A stretch of 64,000 nucleotides of DNA from Epiperipatus broadwayi (lineage: Eukaryota; Onychophora; Udeonychophora; Euonychophora; Peripatidae), in NCBI GenBank assembly GCA_028023455.1, contig JAQFVV010000031.1:3720001-3784000 (forward strand), in the 5' to 3' direction. The translations under genes were made by a program, and so were the position numbers. The notes below the pieces were generated by a model. That model saw nothing but the letters and a program-made list of their open reading frames with translations. It had not been told where the DNA came from and searched no databases. Of this stretch, positions 1 through 13,197 are shown piece after piece. How positions within the stretch are numbered: position 1 is the stretch's first letter; the number at the start of each line of letters is the position of its first letter.

Positions 1-364
1 TGATTGTTTCATTAAAAGTTTACAAATTCATAGTGTCGATCGGACATCATTTTCATCAATTAAACTTTTGAAGTAAGAAACTTTTCAGGTAGTTTTATCT
101 TGGCTATTTTATAATAAGATAGTGAGGCTAGTATATATCCTGAATAAAATACTTCAACTTATATATATATATGAATACATGTCATATAAGGTCTAAAGAC
201 AACTATTTTTTCAATTTTAGTACGTTTAAAAAACGTAATTTTTTAATTTTTATACATTATTATTTTTTGAACTATGTAAATATGAGAAGGGGCCTAAAAT
301 ACATGTACCGGGAGCCACAATTGATCTTCTAAAGGCTCGTGAGCTGCAGTTTGGCCATGTCTGA
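1..364 (-). mobile_element. hAT-type transposon end (incomplete in window)
   Basis: Read on the minus strand from about 364, the sequence starts CAGACATGGCCAAACTGCAG, followed by CTCACGAGCC and, further in, GTGGCTCCCGG. This matches the usual hAT terminal pattern (CAGnnnTGGCCAAACT, then GC-rich GGCC/GAGCC words). The GC-rich words stand out against the AT-rich surroundings. The other end is not seen and may lie before the window. No transposase is readable. The overlapping 68-codon open frame looks spurious. An internal fragment of a different hAT family is also possible. Confidence 0.45.
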
Positions 365-1690
365 TATATACCAAAATAAATAATGCATGATCTCTCCTTC
401 TTAGCTTATATTCTTTTTGCACAAGACATTTGCTATCTTCACATCTCTTGTGCAAATACTGATTAATGAATATACAATAGATTTTGATGATCATTTCCAT
501 GATCTGGATTTGACTAGATAAAATTTAAAAAAAAAAAAAAAAATTTTTGGATTCCATTCAGGCCTACCCCAATAGTTGGCCCTTATCTGACCATTACAAT
601 TAATCACTAAATGGAAATCTAATTATTCTTAGATAGAAGATAAAGACAAAAACCTTCCAAATATTGACCAATCAAAAACTAGCAATCCTGATAAGTAATC
701 TCTTTTCATTCACAGGTTCTTCTATTAAAACCTATTGGAGAAGTTTTTGATCTACAATTGTTATTTAACTGCTATTTTTACCTTTAGTGTTTACATATCC
801 CTTTCATACCTATAAATCTATTTAGTAAAATAAGTTGCTCATTTTTATAGGATTTTATTGCATATTTTAACATTTTATTATTGTTATTTAAACAAAACAC
901 CACACAGACAAAAGTGGTTGAATTTTCAATGTATATAATGGTCAATATAAATTCAGAAAAATATATAAAATAATAAAAAATCTTAACTGAAAATGATAAC
1001 CAGAGAATAATAATAATAATAAAAATGGTCATAAATCTTAAAAAATTCATTATTTCTTTGCATTTTTCACAATGTTTTTTATTAAATTGTCTGAGAGTTT
1101 TGACTGTTAAGAAGTTTTCAGTTTTTCTCTTTTACATACAGATAAATCATGAAAGAAGAAAAAGAATAGCTCTGATGAAGACTGTTGAAAAGGTGAAACT
1201 GTCAGACAATTTAATAAAAGGCATTGTAAAAAAAAAAATGAATTTAAGAAATTTATTTAATATAAGCAATGCAAAAGGAATAAAAAAAATATTGAACATC
1301 TTGGGAAATTTTAAAATAATATTAGAATAATGACTGAATTATATAAAGCAAACTTTGATTTTAAAAAATAAGAAAAACTGTTGAAAGTTTGCTTAAATTG
1401 CATCAATATCTTATATTGTGGAGATATTTTACTGAAAAAATTAAATGCTATGAAAGTAAATTAAATATATATATATAACATTAAAAGTGATGAAATAGCT
1501 GTGGAACTGGTCAGATTTAAATAAAATAGTTTACTTAAAAATTTATGGTCTGTGTAATATTGCATGGAAAAAAAGTATCTCACCAAAAGTCTTCATAGAA
1601 AATATTAGATTGATCAAAAGTCAAAAAAATTTAGTGAAACTTTGAATACAAAATTTCTATTTTAATGCTACTGAATCTGTATTTTAGTGT
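365..1690. other. AT-rich stretch, no gene recognised
   Basis: Mostly A/T runs with short open frames that look random in composition (Lys, Asn, Ile and Phe dominate). A 17-18 base A run lies near 525-542. I see no family motif on either strand. Confidence 0.6.
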
Positions 1691-1699
1691 TCATTTTTA

Positions 1700-2965
1700 T
1701 CCACAGTTGATAGAAGTAATTAAGAAAATAAAAAGCCCTATATCTTAGATTCCAGATCTAAGCATTTCATTGACATTGACTTATTATAATGTGAGAGGTA
1801 AGGTGTTATTATGTATTTTTATAACAGTATATAAAGCATACCAATTTACAAAAAGAAAAGCCATTAGAATTGAAAAAATTACAAAATGATTGCATTAATT
1901 AGCATTTTGGATAATGTTTTCATGAACATCTTAAATGAAAGATTAAAGGTTTCATAAAAAAAAATATTTGGCAGATAATGGGTACCATAACTATATTCTA
2001 ACTTTTTTACATTGCAGATCAATTCAAGAGGTAACTTGGTAATACATAAATAATATAGATTGGATACCAAATAATTTATGATAATTCAAAAGCTGTAAAA
2101 ATAATATGACTTGAAATTAGAAAAGGCACAAAAGAAGAAGATCCAGTTTTCAATATATTAATCACTTATCTGGAAAGAGTAATAGATAATAGTAAAAAAA
2201 TGCAAGAAACATCAGTAAATAGATTATAAATAAATATTTTAAGATAAACAGATGAAATATAATAATCATTGAGAAAAATAATTAAATTAACATAGAGATG
2301 CTAAACAAAAAAGCAAAAAAATATCAAATATGCATAAATATAACTAAAGCAAAAATAATGGAAATTGGGGTAAAGGGAAACTTAAAATCGGTAATATTAA
2401 TTTTAAAAATATAAAAAAATTTATATATCTTGAAAATAAAATCATTAGTAGTCTAAACTGCCAAAATAATAATAATACTAAAAAATAGCTACAAAAATCA
2501 AATCATGAACAGAATTTGAAAAAGCAAACATATCAAGCTACAAACTAAATTTGAAGTATTAGACACATGCATATTTATATATATTGTACAATTACAAAAC
2601 ATGGGAAATGACATAACATTCAATGAGAAGAATTTTGTCATTTAAAAAAAAGATGAGAAGAATCTTGTCATTTGAAAAAAGATGTTACAGAAAGTTGTTG
2701 AGAATTGACTGGATAGCAAAAGTTTCTCATGAAAAATTAAAGAAAATTATAAAATGATGTTACATTTGTTTGGCCAATTCAAATGAATGACAAATGAAAA
2801 ATAAAAACTTAACTTTCATTGATGCACAAGGCAGAAAAGATGGGTGAAGATTCACAGTATATGAACATATGACATTAGAGAATATATTGAGCTAATTTAG
2901 ATTCACTCATCCTTCTTAATAAAAATATGTAAAAGTGGAGAAAATTGTTAAATATATATATATAT
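1700..2965 (+). pseudogene. Decayed LINE, reverse transcriptase C-terminal half
   Basis: Scanning the plus-strand frames recovers pieces of a non-LTR retrotransposon polyprotein downstream of the catalytic core. Near 2350-2480 there is a KVMEIG-like KTKV motif, then KGKLKIGNIN and KKFIYLENKI, which match the thumb-region block ending in KYLGS. Near 2600-2720 the frame recovers NMGNDIT (from YGSETWEMT) and KRCYRKLL followed by a RIDW-like word, and near 2830 a GRKDG-like word. These blocks are in the correct order for this LINE type. Stops and frameshifts throughout show an old inactive copy. It differs from the family at 26.9-28.2 kb, which has a GSETWTTY / LEKFH block instead. The 5' limit is uncertain. 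Confidence 0.55.
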
Positions 2966-4030
2966 GGGGCACTGAATCCATATTTTCTATTGATGATGAT
3001 GAAAACATCACGATTCTTTGTCTACAACTTAGACCAGTGGTTTTTGTAATTGTTGTACTAGTGACAAATCTATACAAAAAATATGATCAATAAAAGATCT
3101 AATAAATGAAAATATATTTTCACTGCTACCTATTTGTCTACTAATTAATTATTATACAAATAAATAAATCATTGTTACTAATTTATTTACACATATTTTT
3201 TGATATAAAATATTTGTAATTTTTTTCTACCTTCATCTTTCAATTTACCAACACTATTATTTTTAACTCAACTCATATTATTAATTCTTTATAATAGAAA
3301 TTCTACTTTATATTCACTAAATTTTAATCATAATCTGTATCTAAGATAAGTACATGCACTCATCATTTATAATTTTTTTTAATGTAACTGAAATGTGTTT
3401 CTACATATCCGGATATATTCACTATTAACATTTTATTTGTTTCTATGGCATATACCAATTTTCCTCTCCTTTCTCATTCTCTCCCACATTTCTTACCTGA
3501 ATCTACAATATCATGCAATTTTTTCTCATCTTTGATGTACTATAGCATACATTCTCCATCATTGTGTATAAATATATATATATTTTTTTATTTCATAGAT
3601 ATAAAACTGAAAAAGTATTTCTTGTATCATAAATATATATAATTCCAATTAGTTATGGATATGAAACAAATATAAAGAATTTATCACTACAGGTATTCTA
3701 GTTGATGTCCTCATCTTATAATTAAATTTTATTATAGGTATAAAAAAGATATAAATATTATTAAATTTATTGCCAAAAATTAAAAACAAAATTATTATAA
3801 ATATATAATAAAATTTATATTTTTAGATGATTTTTTTTTTATTTCTAAAGTAAAATAATTATTAAATTCTTTATGAAAGACAAATTCAGATATCTAGGCA
3901 AAATGATACTATAAATACATATTTAAATTTGACAAATCTATGATAAAACAAAATAGCAAAAATAAAATTTAATATGAGTCTTTTATCCAAAATTGTGTCC
4001 CATGCATCATTAACAATTTAAATAGTTGTA
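2966..4030. other. AT-rich stretch, no gene recognised
   Basis: Contains a short TA repeat near 2953-2964 and T-rich stretches. The 65-codon open frame at 3445-3642 has a low-complexity Phe/Ser/Ile composition and no recognised motif. Nothing here supports a gene. Confidence 0.6.
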
Positions 4031-4115
<85 letters not shown>

Positions 4116-4172
4116 CCTACCTACCTACCTACCTACCTACCTACCTATCTATCTATCTATCTATCTATCTCT
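4031..4172. repeat. Compound (ATCT)n-(ACCT)n-(ATCT)n microsatellite
   Basis: About 80 bases of perfect ATCT repeat pass into about 30 bases of ACCT and then back to ATCT. A block of interrupted units inside an otherwise perfect tetranucleotide array is what would be expected from one T-to-C change that then spread by slippage. No transposon boundary was seen at either edge. Confidence 0.97.
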
Positions 4173-4993
4173 TTGCAACCTCAAGCTATCTCTGAAAGCA
4201 TGAGCAATCAATTGATACCTGATGGTACTGCATATTAATCATGGAAACTCTGAAACTAAAACAAATAATGTATGTTAAATGGACAGCAAGTAGTGGCAAA
4301 ACTACCATTAATGTTACAAGTGTTATCCCTCAGATATAGTACTTTGTTACCTAATATACATCCATGCATCACTATATTAAGCTAAACAAAACTATATGAT
4401 CAATGTCTATCTTTTACAGTTCTGCATTTGTACTATATTAGTCCAGCCTACTTTAATTTGTATCGAGCAATTTCAGCCAATAACAAGATTTTCAACCATC
4501 CTAAAATTTGAAATCCAAATAAACTTTATAATATAATTATATATAAGTACTACTATATCTACATATTTTAATAATCTCAGTTATAAGATAACTCAAAAAT
4601 CTTTAACTTTGGCAAAAGCTATAGTCAGCACATCAATTTCATCTGATTACACCAGATAGATTTTGGATTCTTTATCAAGAACTAGGTATCCATTTAAATA
4701 TTAAATGGCTGAGTTAATTAAATCCAAAGCTTGTTTGAAAAATTCTAAACTACTTAAAAAAAATAATTTCCTGATTGCATCCAAATTTAAAATGATTTGT
4801 TTATGATTAAATTTCAACTTATGATAATGATTTTTGTAGCACATGTATTATTACTTAATTATTAAAGCTTATATTTAAAGCAAACAATTGAACAATTAAC
4901 TATTATAACAAAGCAAGTAATAACTTTTGATAATTATCAGTAGTATTTTATTTTAGCTTGCTATTTCTTTAACACAAGTTATTATTACTGTTT
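4173..4993. other. AT-rich stretch, no gene recognised
   Basis: No reading frame of note, no tRNA-like box pair and no inverted repeat longer than chance was recognised on either strand. Confidence 0.55.
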
Positions 4994-5307
4994 ATAATAA
5001 CGTGAAAGGCTAAAACTTTCGACAGATGCTCTTTAAAAATGCTTATGTGATAGCCAATCAGATGTAATACTGACTGCACATGGAACTCTCAACTCAAAAA
5101 CACAAACCAGAACTATGAGAAAAAGATGGAACCCACCTTCTTCTCTACTTAAATTTATATATAAATAAGCCAGACTCAAGCATTCCAAACTAAGAGTGTG
5201 AAGCTTAAAACACCTTCACATTTAATTCACTAAATATCTGATTGGCTATCACATAAGCATTTTTAAAGTGCATCTGTCAAAGGTTTTAGCCTTTCATGTT
5301 ATTATTA
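4994..5307. mobile_element. MITE with 68-base inverted arms (family D)
   Basis: The left arm (about 4997-5064) and the right arm (about 5237-5304) are reverse complements across 68 bases, with about five mismatches. Both outer ends read AATAACRTGAAAGGCTAAAA inward and both inner ends read GATAGCCAATCAGAT. The spacer of about 170 bases has no coding potential. Length, long arms and lack of coding fit a non-autonomous DNA transposon. Target-site duplication is uncertain because both flanks are repeats of TTA/ATA. The parent superfamily is not evident. Confidence 0.8.
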
Positions 5308-5468
5308 TATCATCTGCTTGTGCTTAATAAATTAAATATATTTACATTTGTTACTATCACTTCATTACAATTTATATATACTATACAGTATTTGCATTAA
5401 AATGTATATACACACAACAAATATTACATATGAATAAATGAAGAGATTTTCAATAGCTCCCTATAGAT

Positions 5469-5543
5469 CAGGGATGGAAAACCTATATCCTATAGGCCAA
5501 GTCTGATGCTCAAAAGCTTTCACTCCAACCTCCAGACATTTTC

Positions 5544-5580
<37 letters not shown>

Positions 5581-6594
5581 GGACTTGAATAAAACTTCTC
5601 TTTAAACACATGTTTAGTGAAGTGAAAATATACTAAATATAATATTTATTTTCTCAACTATATCTTTTTCTCTCTCCAACCTTTATAACAATTCTACTTC
5701 ATTCTATCAGAGATTCAATATTCCAACAAATTATCTACATTGTATTATTTATCTGACTATAAATTCTGAGAAAGTTTTGTTTGTTTTTATAATGCAGATG
5801 AATGTATAACTAGCAAAAATAAAATTCGAATTTTATTTCATTTTATTATTATTATTTTGCTCTTAAGTTTTATTTACTAGGATGGCTTACAGGAGTAAGA
5901 TAAAAAAAATTGCACCAAAAATTGAGCATTTGAAAAAAGAATCAATGCTTTTTTCCCCCAGATAAATAGCAAATTGATGTGCATGATATGTCTGGAAAGT
6001 ATTTCAGTTAATAAATAACACATTATTAAGAGACACTATTTATGAAACACTCTGACTACAATAAAATTATTGTGAATAAAATATTAAAATAAAAAACTTG
6101 AAAAAAGGTCTCATCAAGTAGCTGACATGTTTTACAAAAAGTACAAACAAGTCAGAAAATTCTGTCAGAGTAGGTTATTTAAAAAAAGGCAAAAAATTTA
6201 AAACCAACTTTCTGAAGGAGGGTTTATAAAAGATTGCATCCTAGCTGCTATAGAATTGACCTGTCCAGAACATAAAAAGAAATTTAAGAATATATAACTG
6301 AAAGTAAGTTCAAGCAATTCAGAAAAATTGTAATTAAATGTGGAACAGTCATTAATAATAATAATGTTGCTTTATTTTTAATTTATAAAAAGGTATAACC
6401 TTGTTTAAAAAGGGAAAGTTGAAATTGGCCCGCCAGTTGAAAAGGTTGTCCACTCTTAATGATTAGAGGTAAATTAATTAAATTTTTGATCAAATATAGT
6501 AAGCCAATTTTTAAGTTGATAATTTTGAATGGCTCACAAATAAAATTATAAATATTCAAATGATCCTTGGCAGAAAAAAGGTTCCCTACTCCTG
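5469..6594 (+). mobile_element. hAT transposon, internally deleted derivative
   Basis: The left end starts CAGGGATGGAAAACC and the right end, read inward on the minus strand, starts CAGGAGTAGGGAACC. Both fit hAT termini of the CAGGGGTGGGCAACC type. The eight bases outside each end (CTATAGAT and CCATATAT) agree at six positions, consistent with a decayed 8-bp hAT duplication. Inside, about 5882-6300 on the plus strand gives broken frames resembling the N-terminal part of ZBED/GTF2IRD2-like hAT transposases: MAYRSKIKKIAPK, then EGGFIKDCILAA-like words with AIELTCPEHKKKFKNI, in the frame after one shift. The catalytic C-terminal half is missing, so the copy is inactive. Confidence 0.75.
5548..5578. 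repeat. (AT)n dinucleotide run
   Basis: About 30 bases of alternating A and T inside the left part of the hAT derivative, probably grown by slippage after insertion. Confidence 0.9.
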
Positions 6595-6764
6595 CCATAT
6601 ATGAATAGTAAATGACATTATTCACCAGGTTTGCAAATTGCTAGATGGTAAGCATTTGTGCTGTTTTCAATTTTGTTTTATCCTCTAACAAAAAAAGACA
6701 ATCATTTACTGACTAATATTGGATTAGCTATAGCCAGTTACTAAAAGTTATTTTAAGCCTAATT

Positions 6765-6850
6765 GGAACCTAAAATAGTTTCAATTTTTACTTAATTTAG
6801 ATTTGAATCTAGATTAATAAATGATGTGTTACTAAATATCATAAGGCCTT
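6765..6850 (-). mobile_element. tRNA-derived SINE fragment (family X)
   Basis: On the minus strand the segment reads CATTTATTAATCTAGATTCA, then a stretch ending AAAATTGAAACTATTTTAGG. The same order of words (TAATAAATG, ATCTAGRTT, AATAGTTTCAATTTT on the plus strand) occurs in the better-preserved copy at 10.0-10.1 kb. The A box is not readable here. Confidence 0.45.
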
Positions 6851-6991
6851 TCTGCCATTTTATACATATAACCAGATTATATTAAGTTCTTATATTTATG
6901 TAGAGTATTTTTTATTTCTCACAAATTAAATTAAACAAATAATCATTACCACAATTAATTTTATGACTCTATTTATTTAATGTATAGGGCA

Positions 6992-8480
<1,489 letters not shown>

Positions 8481-8489
8481 ATATTGGAC

Positions 8490-8650
8490 TATTTATGTGT
8501 ATGCTATTACTAATGGTTAAATGTATCTGGAAATGTTTAAATACAGTTTGAATTTTTCTAAAGACAGTTAACATCTGATATTAGATCAAGGAAATAGTCT
8601 AACATATAATTACTATTAAAATGCCATTATCGCACATCTTCAGACAAACA
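8490..8650 (+). mobile_element. SINE 3' body (family W), 5' truncated
   Basis: This matches the 3' part of the longer copy at 11.5-11.8 kb word by word: GCTATTACTAAnnGTTRAATGTA, then TTTTTCTAAAGA, then ATATTAGATnATGGAAATAG-like words, then the ATCGCAnACCTTCAG-like end. The tRNA-like head is missing. It lies directly 5' of another SINE at 8661. Confidence 0.6.
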
Positions 8651-8660
8651 AATTATCAAG

Positions 8661-8770
8661 TGTTGTTAGCCGTGAGATCATTGCAACTGCCTTGCAAGCA
8701 AGTAATTGGTTGCAGACGGTTGTGGGTTTGCATCCCGGCTGATGCTATGACATATGAGAAAAAAAACAAA
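8661..8770 (+). mobile_element. tRNA-derived SINE (family V, long-head type)
   Basis: The head has an A-box-like TTAGCCGTGAGAT and a B-box-like GGGTTTGCATCCC, with an anticodon-arm-like CTGCCTTGCAAGCAAG between them. It is followed by CGGCTGATGCTATGACATATGA and an A-rich end. The copy at 55.8 kb on the opposite strand agrees over nearly its full length. Such elements are transcribed by RNA polymerase III from the internal boxes and copied by a partner LINE. The extra bases between anticodon arm and B box, and the A-rich tail, show a retroposon rather than a working tRNA gene. Confidence 0.85.
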
Positions 8771-10004
8771 ACAAATTGTAATTCTTTTACAAATCTTTTA
8801 ATCTATTCTCTTTTTATTATTTGTTGTCATATTCATAATTTTCTTCAAAACATTCATTATTTTGTACTTTATTATCAAATATATCTTATAAAACTTGTCC
8901 TTTTATATATATAAATATTAAGAAATATTCAAAAGTAAAATTCATTGCAAAAGTTCAATGTCAATATTGCAAGATTTCAAAGAACATGATGTAAATCAAC
9001 ATCTGTGACAATCACAGATTGGTTTATATTATCATCCTCAACTTTGTTTTATTTTTGTTTTGTTTTCCATTTTCTTTGTCTAATGAAATTAGAATGGTCA
9101 TACTCATTATTGAATGACTATTAATAATGATGTTAAACTATAATGACAAGAATGATTTGAAATTAAGCAATTCTTTAATTTATTCTTTAATTTTTCATAG
9201 CAAATAACTTTAATAACATATATATATATTTCTTTACTCAGCATTAGATGTCTCTCATGAGTATCTACTTCTTTCAGCTGGACCTGTGAAAAAGCCTTTT
9301 CCTTGCAGGAATATACTTAATGTTTCTATTTTATTATTACATTATCTTTCACCATCCTGAGTTAAAGTAATAAAGTAGAAGCATTCAGAATTTCTCTACA
9401 GAGAAAAGATTTTCCTACAAGTCCAACTCTCATATAAATTCTAATTGAAGTATTCGAGTAGTTTCTGGATTAAATTAAATGTTTATTCCATGCACAAGAT
9501 GAATTGTAAACCAAGCAATTTTCAATTATATTATATAATCCATTAATATTTTCATGCAGATTATCTATTAATTGCTCATTGCTATTCTCCTAATTTTTAA
9601 TCTTAGAATATTTTTTAGTTATTTTTATATAAATGTATGAATTTTCAATTGTCTAACTATACTTTCAATTCTTAACCAAATTAAAGCTGTCTGAAATAAA
9701 ATGCAGAAATTATAAAATAATTTTGTAATTAAATCAATTTTTATTTGCATTTGATATATATAAAAAAACATCTTTGAATAGAGATGATTTAAGGCATTAT
9801 CTAGTTTTCAATTAAATATATGGCAGATGGCCTTTCCAGAATTTCTTCAAAGAAAATAATGAAGAATAATAATTTTCATTAAGCTAGTTAACTGCCATTT
9901 AATGAGGGTTATTGAGTTTTTCTTTCCTAGTTAACATTCTAACTAACAAGAAGTTATATACCTATTTTCTAAACAATAAATAAATTGCTAAAGTATTACC
10001 TAAA
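8771..10004. other. AT-rich stretch, no gene recognised
   Basis: A slightly less AT-rich patch at about 9235-9320 (CTTTCAGCTGGACCTGTG and following) has no coding frame and no recognised family. The rest is A/T-rich with random short frames. Confidence 0.5.
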
Positions 10005-10105
10005 TCTTTAGTTACCAAAAAATAGTTTCAATTTTCATCTAGGTTCAACTACTTTTTGTTGTTGGTATAATAAATGAATATTCTAACCACAACACCATGG
10101 TGCCT
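10005..10105 (-). mobile_element. tRNA-derived SINE (family X)
   Basis: On the minus strand the head reads GGCACCATGGTGTTGTGGTT followed by AGAATATTC, a clear A-box-type D-arm. It is followed by GTTGAACCTAGATG, a B-box-like word, and an AAAATTGAAACTATTTTTTG tail. The tail is shared with the fragment at 6.77-6.85 kb. The tRNA cloverleaf is not intact. Confidence 0.6.
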
Positions 10106-11485
10106 ATGAAACTTCTTCTATTATCATAGTTTATAATTCTGAAATTGGATATTATATACTGTAATCTTTTATAGTATCTTATTTCAAAATGAGCTTTTTA
10201 TTAGGATACATTAACACTTTAATTGTAAATATTTATATAAAGAGATCTGAGATAAGCAACTGATATGATATACATCCTTTAAATAACCTACTGTAAACAA
10301 AATTATTTTCAACTATCTCTGAAAGAGAAAAAATAAAGCAAAAGGTAGTACACAGTAGGCTCACCATTTTCCAGATGATCATGGTTTGAACAGTTTTCAA
10401 ATCATTGTTTTACTCTCTATTTAAGAACATCTAGATATTTATGTTGAATGCCTTATCCAGGTTATGTGTACTGATTAGCTAAAAAAAAAATTCCAATTGA
10501 TTTGGCCTGCATTCAAATCCAAGTCATAGTATGTGTGATATTAAAATCTATAGAAGATGAAAGATTTAACTTTTCATGCATGCCATTGATTATAAATGAA
10601 ACTATAAAGCCATCATATATCTAAGATATTTCTATTTATGTCATTTGAACAAGAACATTTAGTTTCTCAAATTTTCTTTTTCTCCTATATTTTAGTTCAT
10701 AATTATAAGCACAGTAGTAAAAATATATAGGATGAATAGTTTCCATGTCTTTTATGTTCTTCAGGTTGCTGGAAACATAAATAAAATATAAATATTAAAT
10801 AAAGATAATAATGAATAATGTTAATATCTATTTGATATACATTTTCTATTAGTTGTATACTGCATTAAAAATTTATTTTAATATCTGTACAGTATATTTA
10901 TAATTCCCTTCTAAAAATATTAGTGATCAGAAAAAAATTGTATCTTCTTGTTTTTTTTTTTTGCTTTTGTAATAACATTTGTGTTGACTTTTAATAAATA
11001 CTTAATAATTAAAGTTTATGGGTTTTTACTTAGATACAGGGAGTCCTCATTTTTTTGCTTGATTAGTTCCAGAAAAATCACGTGAAGATAGAAATAATGA
11101 AAAATGGGAGATAAATTCCAATACGAATACTGTTAATAAGATTAATCAGGATCTAATACAATGTCACTACCTTACTTTTATATATAAAATACGCTTATTT
11201 AATCTATGAATATGAATACTGTACTACACTTTCATATACTTTCGTCAAAAATGGAAAGAAATTTAATCCATTATGCTGTTTTTTTCGTACATTTAAATAA
11301 ATCGTACAATATAAAATAAAATATCATTATATAACATTAATAACTATAATATATATATATATATATTGTAAAAATAATACAGAAAAGCTTTTTTTGACAA
11401 TTGTTTTTCTGCCTCTTTATCGATGTGATGGAAATTATTTTAAATCTTCAATTTACATTGTTTATATAACAGTATCTGGTTATAG
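10106..11485. other. AT-rich stretch, no gene recognised
   Basis: A/T-rich with a (TA)n run near 11350-11367. No coding frame, tRNA box or long inverted repeat was recognised. Confidence 0.5.
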
Positions 11486-11489
11486 TGTT

Positions 11490-11775
11490 ACCTTAAAATT
11501 CAATGCTCAAGAATCTAGGGAACCAGGTTCGATTTCCATGCTAGTACTATCACTGGTCAGACCAGCAACACCTGAAGAAAAGAGGAGAATAATTCCTCTC
11601 AAAACGTTCTGCATATACTACTAACCTGTGTGCTATTACTAACAGTTGAATGTAATTGGAATATTTAAATAAAGTTAAATTTTTTCTAAAGAGATTCAAT
11701 ACTTAATATTAGATGATGGAAATAGACCAATATATAAATACAACTAAAATACTATCATCGCAAACCTTCAGGAAA
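11490..11775 (+). mobile_element. SINE (family W), nearly full length
   Basis: A B-box-like CCAGGTTCGATTTCC starts near 11523. It is followed by CATGCTAGTACTATCACTGG, TCAGACCAGCAACACCTGA, and then the 3' body also found at 8.5 and 35.05 kb (GCTATTACTAACAGTTGAAT and TTTTTTCTAAAGAG). The copy at 34.88 kb supplies the A box (GATTAGCCTAATTGATTAGG). The 76-codon open frame overlapping the head is incidental. Confidence 0.7.
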
Positions 11776-11949
11776 ACAAGAATATTTATCTATATATATA
11801 TAAATTTAAGTAGAACCAATCATAAAAAAACAATCCAATTACTTACAAATATAACATACAATGAGGGGGGAAGCCTCTTCTCTTTTTTTTCTCTTTACTT
11901 TCCTTTTCTACATTCTTTTACCCACCTGTCTTCAATTAACTCATAATAA

Positions 11950-12335
11950 TCACACAAAATGTATAGAGGAAAACACTATATAAATGTATACTATATAATT
12001 TTCCACTCATTTTTAATTAGTCAATTATTAATTAAATTATTTGATGTTTTATATGAACTTATAGAGTTACATTTGCTGTGATTAATATAATTAGTTCCAT
12101 ATAGTTTCCTTCTATTCGGTTCTTTAATATAGTTTACAGTTTTTCTATTTTTTACACAAACTATTTTATGTCTGTATTTTAAGTAATGAATATATAATGC
12201 AAATTTATCATATTTTCTATTAATTGCATTATTATATTTTTGGCTTTTATCTAATTGTTTCCTTATATATCGATAATAAATCATATTGCCAATTACCACA
12301 ATTAATTTTATATAAATTCATTTTTTTATATATTT
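11950..12335 (-). pseudogene. Penelope-like element relic, GIY-YIG nuclease end
   Basis: A 92-codon minus-strand frame contains YYRYIRKQLDKSQKYNNAIN, then CALYIHYL-like and HKIVCVKNR words, and RRKLYGTNYI before the stop. The order fits the GIY-YIG endonuclease at the C-terminus of Penelope-like retroelements: YYG/YIG-like start, TGK/RKQL-ERxKEH helix, AIxxHxxxTxHKIxW, RRxxEAxYI. The key GIY and YIG residues are degraded (YYRYI in place of a YxGxT core). A second copy at 19.8-20.1 kb preserves YYGHTGKQL. The reverse transcriptase domain is not found upstream, so this is a 3' fragment. Both copies end with the same AT-rich 3' stretch containing TTTTCCACTCA on the outer side. Confidence 0.6.
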
Positions 12336-12865
12336 CATATCATCTCTTATTTTATAATTACTTGTTAATTTGTCTAGATTTTTACTATTTAACCATCACA
12401 TATTTATGTTTTTACCTTATGTATTTTTTATTTTTTATTAATGCATTATAAATTTTAGGAAATACTAAAGTTTTATTTATTTTTTATTAGATTTATTAAT
12501 ACAATTATTTGTAATAATATATATACATCACTTTAAAATTATAAAATAATAATAGATAAATATTACACGCGTTTAAAAAATATTATTTATCATTCATTAT
12601 ATATTAAATAGCTATGATTATAGAGTTTTAAAGATTGCCCCAAAAGCGGCCCAGCTATAAAATTTTATTAAAAACTTCACTTATTTATATGTATGTAACA
12701 TATTTATTTATTAATACAATTATTATTATTTAGAATAGAAATATTATTATTTAAGTAAGGTGGTTTATAATTATAAAGTAATATTTTAATATTCTTAGGA
12801 TTATATGCATAATTTTTGTATAATCATCACATAACCACCATTTCTTTTCCATGGACAAATTATTA
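12336..12865. other. AT-rich stretch, no gene recognised
   Basis: Very AT-rich. One 75-codon Phe/Leu/Tyr-rich frame (12224-12451 plus) is antisense to the Penelope relic and continues past it, and is judged a chance frame. Confidence 0.55.
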
Positions 12866-13197
12866 AAATAATAGCAACTCTCTTCATTCAACAGACATTA
12901 TGGCTATAAAAAAATTAAAACCCTAAAATATATAGATACTGAACTGTTTCATATCTGTATGACTATACAGGAAAATTAGCTTGGATCGAAAACATTAGTG
13001 TATTTTCTGATAGGGAGATGTGTTAGATCCAAAGATCTATGGACATTGTTTTTAGATTCAAGATTCCTATGATGACAGCCATAAGCTAGAAACTAATTTG
13101 GAAATATTGGATGAGTAGACACTATACAGGGATTTAAATGTACAAATCTGACAACTATTGATTACTATTATATGAAGAGAGTTGCTACTACTATATT
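12866..13197. mobile_element. Foldback/MITE element, family B, degenerate copy (B1)
   Basis: The ends are inverted: AATAATAGCAACTCTCTTCA at the left, and its near reverse complement TGAAGAGAGTTGCTACTACT at the right (about 13176-13196). The body matches the right arm of the large copy at 52.1-52.95 kb in order: GTATAGRTRCTG, CATATCTGTATGACTATACA, TTAGCTTGGATCGAAAA, TTAGATCCAAAGATCTATGG, ATAAGCTAGAAACTAATTTG, ATATTGGATGAGTAG, TATTGATTACT. Only one arm is present, so this copy is not itself a long palindrome. It has no coding potential. Confidence 0.7.

Noticed and set aside
4031-4172. A CRISPR-like or satellite array
   Set aside because: It is a tetranucleotide microsatellite with no spacers.
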